64,000 bases of DNA, taken from positions 1,348,001-1,412,000 of the forward strand of contig WARS01000036.1 in the NCBI GenBank assembly GCA_008933995.1, read 5' to 3'. The DNA is from Datnioides undecimradiatus (taxonomy: Eukaryota; Chordata; Actinopteri; Lobotiformes; Datnioididae). The notes beneath the pieces are model-generated. The model saw only the letters and a program-made list of their open reading frames with translations, did no database searches and was not told the origin of the DNA. The position numbers and the translations under genes were made by a program. Positions 1-64,000 of this stretch are shown here, piece by piece. Each line of letters opens with the position of its first letter. The first letter of the stretch is position 1.

Positions 1-592
1 ATACCGTGATCGATGGTGTCAAATGCAGCACTGAGGTCTAGCAGGACAAGTAAAGAGACGAGGCCATTGTCAGAAGCTATTAGGAGGTTGTTGCTAACCT
101 TAACCAGTGCTGTTTCTGTGCTGTGATTTATTCTAAATCCTGACTGAAATGCTTCAAATAAACTGCTCCTCTGCAGGTGATCACATAACTGATCAGCCAC
201 GGCCTTTTCAAGGATTTTAGAAATAAAGGGGAGGTTGGATATTGGTCTGTAGTGCGCTAAAACACCAGGGTCGAGAGAAGGCTTTTTGAGTAGAGGTTTG
301 ATGACAGCAACCTTAAAAGCCTGTGGAACATAACCTGTTAGTAATGACAGATTGATCTGGTCTAATATAAAAGTGCCAATCAGGGGGAAAACATCTTTTA
401 GAAGACGAGTTGGGATGGGGTCCAAAAGACAGGTTGAGGGTTTGGATCTAATGATTGTTGAGGACAGTTCAGTGAGATCTATAGGAGAGAAGTGGTCCAG
501 AGATGAATTAGGGCCTGCAGACATTTCAGGGGCTGCTGCAGATGACACACATGGATCTCTAACAGTTGAAGAGAGTGCGTAATGAATTCTTT
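1..592 (-). mobile_element. LINE (L2/CR1-like) reverse transcriptase fragment
   Basis: Read on the - strand, one frame stays open from about 592 to the left window edge. It has the layout of a non-LTR retrotransposon reverse transcriptase: a linker segment with [10 protein letters not shown], then [35 protein letters not shown], a [16 protein letters not shown] segment, and the [14 protein letters not shown] catalytic-core motif close to position 1. These motifs are typical of L2/CR1-clade LINEs of fish. No stop codon interrupts the roughly 190 codons, so this copy is fairly young or only lightly damaged. Similarity fades near 592-600, consistent with 5' truncation there; the 3' part continues beyond the window. 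The exact clade is an inference from memory. Confidence 0.8.
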
Positions 593-904
593 CCCTAATA
601 AATGACTGAGCACATATCTAACCTGATGCTTTGTTGTACAAAACCATCTGGCTCCTTGAAAATGGCAGTCTCTTTGCAGAGGAATATAGTGAATATAAAA
701 TGTCTAAACACCCTTATGAAATTGCAGATTTTTGAAATGTAAAGAAAATTGCAAATATAAATGTAGGCATTGTTTCTTCTTTAATGTAATCATATATTAA
801 ACAAAATCCACACAAGTAACTAACCTAAAAGTTATTTAATAGAAACATTTCCACCAAATTGTACCTCTCAGGAGAGATATAAAAAAAATTATTCAGAGCT
901 TTGG

Positions 905-1200
905 ATGCACCATGGAAAACCATCACATGGAAATGTGACACCATAGTGACATTGCAAAGATATGGATGACCTTACAGAGTTGATGGGGAAACTTATTTGG
1001 GAGGCTTCCATGAGGCTTCCACAGCAACATCCAAGGAATTACTTGAATTTCTGGAAGGTACTATCCAATCCTTGCATGTGAGTGTGGCAATAAGAATATA
1101 CAAGCCCTTATAAATTATGCCAGTTACCCCAACATGTGAAAATGTTCTATTCAGATGAGACAAGGGTTGCCATTGAAATAAGGGTTGAAACAGCCCTGAT
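905..1200 (+). mobile_element. Degenerate Tc1/mariner-like transposase fossil (tentative)
   Basis: Short stretches resemble the middle of fish Tc1 transposase genes: an 'aatttctggaaggtact' segment, a 'cttgcatgtg' segment, and 'gaaaatgttctattcagatg agac', which resembles the coding of the ENVLWSDET motif. Frameshifts break the reading frame between these patches. The identification is by eye only. It could be another degraded DNA transposon. Confidence 0.3.
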
Positions 1201-1451
1201 TCAAAAAAATATAGAGCTTTATCAAAATGCTATTTCCAGCATTTTCAGTGACAAGCAGAATATACTTTTCAGTGTCAACCTATGTCAACCAAAATGTGTC
1301 AAAATCTAAAGATGCAAGTTCAGATTTCTGTTCTATAAGTTCTAACTTCAAGTAGACAAGCTACAGAATTTTATAACATATTTATCTTAATATACACAAA
1401 GCCTCTATCCAGTCACTTTTCATCAAGTCATTTTAATGTAAAGAAAGTGTG

Positions 1452-1941
1452 TGTCAGGGTTTTGAGTTGAGTTTCTTGTTTTGAGTTGAATTTCTTGTTT
1501 GTTATTTCCTGTCTTATTTTGAAAAGTTTTTCCCCTTGTGTGTTTCTGTGTACTTGCTTTCTGTTCTTGATTAGTTGATTGGTCTCACCTGTGTCTCGTT
1601 TTCCTGCCCTCACCTGTCTATTTAAGTTATGCCATTGCCTTTGTTCTCTGTCGCTGGATTATTAAGTTAGAGCTCATGTTTTTGCCATGCTTGTATCCAT
1701 GTTCCTACCTTGATTCCACGAGCCTGCTCATAGAGATCTTGGTTTTCTAGTTTTTGCATTTTTGGTTTTTGGAGTTATACTTACCACGCCTTGTTTCGGA
1801 CTGACTTCCTGGATTTTTGACCCTGCCTGCCTTGACCATCCGTAAGCCTAATCCCATAAAATAAACTGTTAAAAGATCTTTGGCATCCTTGTCCGTGCCT
1901 GCATCTGGGTCCTGCTCTCACCCTGTAGCCAAGTCCTGACA
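1452..1941 (+). mobile_element. Solo LTR of an LTR retrotransposon
   Basis: The 490-bp element starts TGTCAGG and ends CCTGACA, a perfect 7-bp terminal inverted repeat with canonical TG...CA ends. It is bounded by identical 5-bp target-site duplications, gtgtg at 1447-1451 and gtgtg at 1942-1946. Near its 3' part, around 1858-1866, there is an AATAAA polyadenylation signal, which orients it on the + strand. No internal retrotransposon sequence adjoins it, so it is a solo LTR left by LTR-LTR recombination. The 5-bp duplication and composition favour a Ty3/gypsy-type element, but class cannot be proven without the internal part. Confidence 0.75.
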
Positions 1942-4497
1942 GTGTGTGCTTTTTCCTGTAGTTCAGGTACTAACAATGCTTGTTTGATTAAAGGTCATTG
2001 TATTTCTTTATTCTCATGTGCTGCGTTTAAATCCAGGCCCAGTTCTTGTCCAAACTATTCAACTTATCACTTCGACATTCCTGCCCTAAAACTCAATGGC
2101 CTCTGTGGTTGCATTTATTTTTTGCAGTCCGGTCTAAACACAACCTGAGTTTGAACACATCTAGTGTGGCTTGTCCTCTTTTTCCCTGACCATTTTTCCA
2201 TCTTGTCCCCAAATAAGACACAAGGCTGAAATATATTATTTTAGCAATTTTGAACCTTTTCCACTGTTTATCTGAAATAGTCGCACATGAAGTCAACCAC
2301 AGGCAATCTTAATATTGAACCCATTGTTTTTTAATTTCGGCTTTCATAATTGATGACTCATTTAAATCACTTGCCAAAATCCATTTTTATAGACTTGCAT
2401 TCATGTGATGTCCTATTGTATTTTTATGATAGCATCTTGTAATTGCTTCTATCATTTTTGTTTATTATATTGAAATTTTGATCTTTGCAACTACAATTTG
2501 GTTGTTTCAGCTTTTTCCTGCCTCTGCTTTGTATTCTCGTTATACTAAGACATTATTAGCTGGATGCTTACAAGTGGTCAAACCATCTTAATTGTATGGG
2601 TTTCTGTGGTATGTTCAACTACAACTTTTAAAGGAGCCGCTCTTCTGATCTCACACATCAAAGTGTATTTCCAGCTGTTGGGGTACTACTGCAAAAGTGA
2701 AAAAGTTGAAGAAAATCTTTGTGGCTCCAGAGGGAGCTATGTGTAGTCTGATAAACTGCCTCAAGCTATTTTACTTGAGACAGTGTCAGTTGGGTCTGAG
2801 GACTAACAGTCTGAACATTAGAAAACACTAGGGGTGTGGAGATAGAAAAAAGTGAGACTGCCAGATTCTATAGTTGCTCATCTTTGCTAGAGGCTTTAGG
2901 CTACATTGGCTGCAACTAGAATAATAAACCTGAATCTTTGACTATATTGGACAGAGGAATACAATGGAACAATAAAAGTGATATCTTAGGTTCTGCTGCA
3001 GGGACTTAATTTTTTAACTTTCCACCGTGAGTTCAGCAATGTAATGACAAATTTGGCAGTCTATTCCTACCCTCCTCCTGACCCAAGAAGATGTGAGCTT
3101 ACAGGAAGTGATATGAGGCAATTGAAAGTGTTTGATCAGCATTTGTTAGCATTAGTTTAGTTAGTTTTGTTTTTTATATGTAACAGACCTAAAGATAGAT
3201 ATAATACCATATTAAAGACCTGCCATTGAGATGGCCAGAAGAATTATAAGAGATGAGGCAAATTCTATCCCCAATCCCCCACGCTCTGACTCTTTTTGGA
3301 AGGCACCAAACATATGTTTCCTAACAGCAACCAAACTTCTTCATGCAGAATTTGAGCTGACAGTACCTGGGCTTGGGAATATACCATGACTGAGAAGCGA
3401 TAAGGAAGGAACAGCTAATTGATCACCCAGGGTGAAATAAGTGCTGCCCATCTCTCTCTCTTTCTCTAGAGAACAAGAGATTGCAGCCACTGCTGTGTCA
3501 TCTGCCCTGTGAACCCTAATAATTGTCATATGGGGCCATCTAACGGTGGGGCATGGTTGTGATCTCTGGCTTACATGCATAAGCACAAAGTTAACTGACG
3601 GACTTGGTGACTACCCAGAGGAAAGTCACCAAATATATTTTTTTTGTCAGTCTTTTTAACTGTGTCCTTGACCATAGGATGTGACAGTTGGATATGCTTC
3701 ATTATCAAAAAATGTGGTTGTGTGCTTACATCACATAGCGACAGCAAAAGTGTCTTTGCAACAAAGTCCCCTTCCCTCTTAGCTGGAATGTACTGGTGCT
3801 GCTCTGGCAGCACACACAGCATTGGCAAGTTGAGGGGCTTGGAGAACCTCCTGCAGTACACTTAGAACCAAAACAGGCAGGGCCAGTAAACAGTGAACAT
3901 CCAGCTCCTTTCGTATAGGAACATATGGCCAATAGAGAGCCATCCTCTTCTTTCTTGCCTGCTTACAGGCAGTCTGGGCCAGTTGACATGGTGGAACTGC
4001 TGTCAGTATCAGTGCATGTCTGGGTCAGTTTGTCCTTGCCTCTTGCCGACAGGGAAAGGCCAGGGTGTGCTGGGACTTTAGTTGTTTAGGGATTTAAAAC
4101 TGTGGTGGCTGTGACACAGCCTGGGTTAAAAAAAACTGTCAAGTGGTAGGCAGAGATGGATGCTTGGTATTCCAGGAAAGAGCTAAAGAGCTTCACCCTC
4201 CTTCTTTCCAGTCTCACACCTCTGCTGCATTTATCTGACAGGTTCATCAGGTTGGGCCATCTGGCTCTTTCTTGCAACACCATCATCCCCATAGATTTTA
4301 CTGTGGCTTGGACCATGCAGCACTGCATGCAGAGGCATGTCCATAATTACAGCAATCTTTTTTCCACACAACAGGGTCAGGTTTGGTCGCCATGTCTTTA
4401 TACAACTCTGCCTGGCATGCCAGAAGCCCTGACAGCCGAAGGCCCTCTCTGCACTGACTACATTACATTTAATATAATGCCCCAATTTAGAAGAAAG

Positions 4498-4537
4498 CTC
4501 CTATATTGCCTATATCACTCCTATATTGCCTATATCA
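4498..4537. repeat. 20-bp unit repeated twice in tandem
   Basis: The unit ctcctatattgcctatatca occurs twice back to back without mismatch. Nothing around it suggests a function; it looks like a replication-slippage duplication. Confidence 0.8.
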
Positions 4538-5939
4538 CTATGAAAGACTTTGATTTTCCCTCTAAAAATTAAGATAACAGAGAAATTAAAGCAAACATTG
4601 CTAAACTTGAAAGGAAATGGTTCTCCAACAATCCTGAAGTATCTTGCCTATCCAGCAGGATAGTTTTAAAATACATAGGAAGGCCCTCTGTAATGCCAGA
4701 ACAGCCTATAATTCACTGTTAGTAGAGAAAATTAAAAACTGTAGCCAAACTAACATCAAATCATAGATCATAGTTCTGCTGAACCATGTATTCCTATAGC
4801 CCTCAGTAGTAATGATTTAATGAGATTTAATGACATTGAGGGGGGGTCACATTTTGCCATTTTCTTCTCAGATGACCATTATCTTAATAAAAACCAACAA
4901 GCATAATGAAGATATTCACCTCATTGGCACGTCTTTATTAATTTGCCTTTATTAACCGACATCTGGTCTCCTGATGTTTTGAGCTTTCTTGTTTCTTTCC
5001 TCTCTCTTTCTGTCCCCTTTTGCAAACATTTGGAGCTGCATTTGGAGGCTGGATCTATTATTGTGGGCCATTTACTGCCCACTCAATCCTGTGCAACAAC
5101 CACAGCTAATTTTTAATTGTTAATATTAGTCTTTGTATTATTATTAATAGTAGCAGTAGTAAATCTATTGTTATTATCAGGACTGCTGTAACTCTCAGTT
5201 GATCTGTCACTCCATCCTTGTGTTGAACTTGAACTTGTACTGTGTGGCTGTGTGCTTGCATTGGCAATCTCTCTCTCTTTCTCACCTTTCCCCTGGAACA
5301 GTGAAAGGCAGATGACCATCCAAGAGGAGTAACATTCTGCTCAAGGTTTCTGTCTGTTAAAATGAAGGGGTTTTTTTTGCTGCTGAAGTGTTTGCTCACC
5401 GTGGGAAGTGTTGGGTGTAACCAATATTAAGACTACAATCTGAACTTTCTCTTTATATAAGGTTATATAAGGCATTTGCTTGCTGGATCAAGAAAACAAT
5501 ACTACTTTTCCACCTGTACCTAGAAAATAAACTCTAAATTGCTTAAACATTTCTTAGAACAGGCATACTTGCAATTATTTTTAAACTGCTGTTAAATTGC
5601 TCCAGATCAAGTGTGAATCACAAGTTAATTATTTCAATTATAGCATTTGCAATTATTTTATGAATTAATTGTTGAGTTGTTTATCAAGTAACAGAAAACA
5701 GCAAAAAAAAATGCACCTCACAGATGCTCAGAGAGCAAAGTGGCGTTCAAATATCTTTTTTAACAGGCAAGTCATCAGGCTAGAGAAAGTAGAACCAGCT
5801 GGAAAAATACTCAAATGATTAACAAAATAGTTGAGTAATTTTTTTTCTTATTTTAATCTTAAATGTTAATTTTAATCTGTCAATCGACAAATTATGTAAT
5901 TCCTAAAAATCAGTATAAATGACGTAAGGCAGTGAATGA

Positions 5940-6957
5940 AAGGTAGTTTCTCAACTTAAGCAGGTAACGTGTAGGGGCGTTCTTCATTCATACTCACTTC
6001 CGGGTTAAAACTCATTTCTATTCATTGAAAATGTCCCAAGGAAACTGCGGTTTTAAAAAGCTTTTATAGCGCCGCTACACCGCCATGTTGGTTCAAAACG
6101 CATAGGCCTCAATGGAAAATCCAACGCAACGGCTTAGCGCCAAAATGGAGGGCAGTGGGACAGTTTCATAACGTCTGTGTAGGAGGAGTTTAGTTTTCTG
6201 GAAGCTGCGTAGAGCTGGATCTGGTCACTGAGGCGACAATATTAGGAAAAGACACCAACTAACGGTTGGAAAACGCTGCTTAGGAGAAAGAGACGAGAAA
6301 GTGAATCTTCTGTGTCATATTTTGAAGACTTAACCATCTGTCAGTTGTAGGACAGAAAGAATGTTTGTGTGCATCCATGAAAACACGAAAGTGGGAAGTG
6401 AGGATAACCGTAACCCACTTGGATCAGCGTAGTAACCCGAGCCAGATGTACAGTGTCCGCTTGGTCTGGTCAGGTATTCCCCCTCTGTGTGAAAACTATT
6501 AAGAGTGGTGTAATGCGTTGATGCGGGTGCGTTGGAGGGAGCAGGCACCGCTGCGGAGTGTTTCGCTTTAATGTTTGTTTGAAAACCACGTATGGTTGGG
6601 TTTCTGAGACGAGAGTGCGAAATCGGGAAGCGGTGGGGAAGCGGTGGGGAAGGCGGGGCCGAACCAGTGGACTCTCAAACTGGATTATTGAGCTCTCCCT
6701 GTACCGATTCACCCACAGCGACGCAGCATTTTTTTGGGGGGGGGCGGGGGGGTCGACGAAGGAGGCAACAACTGGAATTTAGAAACCTTTTTGAAACACT
6801 TTACCGACTACCCTGCCGACGAAACGAGTAGTGTTTTGTTAGTTCTTTCTAACAACAAACAATCAGCTGCTCGTGGCCTTCGTTTTCCCATTTAGTAGCA
6901 TTGTCACGTTTGGGACGCATATTTTTGGAATAATTTCTTTCCAATCGGGATCGGACT
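5940..6957 (+). promoter_or_regulatory. cask: Probable cask promoter and 5' UTR region
   Basis: The kilobase before the cask start codon is richer in G+C and CpG than its surroundings, especially 6500-6850. It contains motifs typical of TATA-less CpG promoters: an ETS-type ACTTCCGGG at 5996-6004, a YY1-type CCGCCATGTTGG at 6080-6091, and an E2F-type TTAGCGCCAAAA at 6134-6145. No TATA box was seen in a fitting place. The transcription start and any non-coding exon boundary cannot be fixed by eye. Short upstream ATGs exist in the region but no long conserved frame does. The motif calls are consensus matches; their use is inferred. Confidence 0.5.
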
Positions 6958-63282
<56,325 letters not shown>

Positions 63283-64000
63283 TGAATACAACAATTTGCT
63301 ATTAGCACAAGTCTAGTGTGGATGTTTTCCATGTTATGGATTTCAACCCTAGATTCGACTACATTTTTCGTGTTATCTAAAAGAGCCCTAATCAAAGAAT
63401 CGTCAAAATAATAACAGTTGCAGTTTGGCATTAATGAAACCAACTGAAACAAAACCAAAATTTACATACTGTTTTCCATGCTTACCATGTACCATCTAGT
63501 GATTGCCAAAAGAGTTATCCTATTGTGCAATTATCAGTCACTTGGTTGGCACAGCTTTACACAGTTCCTTACAAAGGAATACAATAACTGTGAGTGTCAG
63601 TATTGCGTTGCTTGACATCTGTTGCCAGGGAAAGCTTCAGTTGTGTCTTCTTCTGTAAACAGTAAAGGTAGGGTACGTAGATATCACTATTGGACAGTTC
63701 AAGTGAGAGACAAGAAGTCCATCTGACACATGATTAAAGTCCATTACTCATGTTCCAGCTGCAAAAGTTCAAACAGTTTCTATTTGTAAGGTCCACTTAA
63801 AGTGGCATTATTAGACCTAATTAATCTGTTTGGCATTGATTTTTTTCTCATGGTTCCATGCTACTTCACAACGTCACCTAGGACTTCTTAGAGACAGATC
63901 GAAAACAGAATGGACAAACTAAAATGGGAGAGGCTGAGATATTTTGACTTTATATTCCTAGTCTGGTTGAAATTTAGAGAACATACCCATAATGTAACTC

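Larger units (their letters stand above)
593..5940. other. Upstream intergenic region, no gene recognised
   Basis: AT-rich sequence upstream of cask. It holds a probable Tc1-like fossil (about 905-1200), a well-delimited solo LTR (1452-1941), and a small 20-bp tandem duplication at 4498-4537. Open frames of 60-138 codons occur (for example 4156-4572 on +), but none shows a recognisable domain, a splice-site framework or a convincing start context, and several overlap one another on both strands. I treat them as chance frames. Confidence 0.6.

Noticed and set aside
4156..4572. 138-codon open frame on +, overlapping - strand frames
   Set aside because: No domain, no splice context, low-complexity hydrophobic stretches and overlapping frames on the other strand. 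Treated as chance.
6558..6831. Two overlapping open frames in the CpG-rich 5' region
   Set aside because: Arg/Gly-rich translations of GC-rich DNA in two frames; more likely 5' UTR or promoter than protein.

Overview
The window is vertebrate nuclear DNA, almost certainly from a teleost fish. Short exons with GT/AG boundaries sit in very long introns. The repeats are fish-type: an L2/CR1-like LINE, Tc1/mariner remnants, solo LTRs, hAT and pogo-like MITEs, and long (GT)n runs. No bacterial gene, operon, CRISPR array or rRNA/tRNA gene was seen.

The backbone is the 5' half of cask (CaM-kinase/MAGUK scaffold) on the + strand. Eight coding exons (6958-7016, 34325-34437, 44450-44555, 46690-46767, 46981-47053, 60736-60838, 62417-62592, 63082-63204) join in frame to 277 codons. 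They cover the whole N-terminal CaM-kinase-like domain. The L27, PDZ, SH3 and guanylate-kinase parts must lie beyond the right edge. A CpG-containing promoter-like stretch with ETS-, YY1- and E2F-like motifs lies at about 5.95-6.95 kb.

Two class A GPCR genes lie on the - strand inside cask intron 5 (47054-60735). gpr34 has two coding exons (397 aa) and gpr82 has three (365 aa). From memory, mammals have the same nested antisense arrangement, with gpr34 upstream of gpr82, but with uninterrupted coding regions. The split coding regions here are the most notable gene-structure feature.

Layout: 1-592 LINE reverse transcriptase fragment on the - strand; 593-5.9 kb intergenic with a solo LTR at 1452-1941; 5.95-7.0 kb cask promoter and exon 1; 7.0-34.3 kb intron 1 with transposon fossils and microsatellites; 34.4-44.4 kb intron 2 with a probable LTR, a Tc1 fossil, an antisense spliced gene-like repeat at about 38.3-40.0 kb and a local duplication; 44.4-47.1 kb exons 3-5; 47.1-60.7 kb intron 5 with both receptors, two MITEs and local duplications; 60.7-64 kb exons 6-8, with (GT)n tracts near two splice acceptors.

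I found no clear novel molecular system. The items most worth a second look are the split nested receptors, the antisense spliced repeat gene, and the (TG)n tract that forms the 3' splice site of cask exon 8. All family assignments are from reading translations and from memory; no database search was run.
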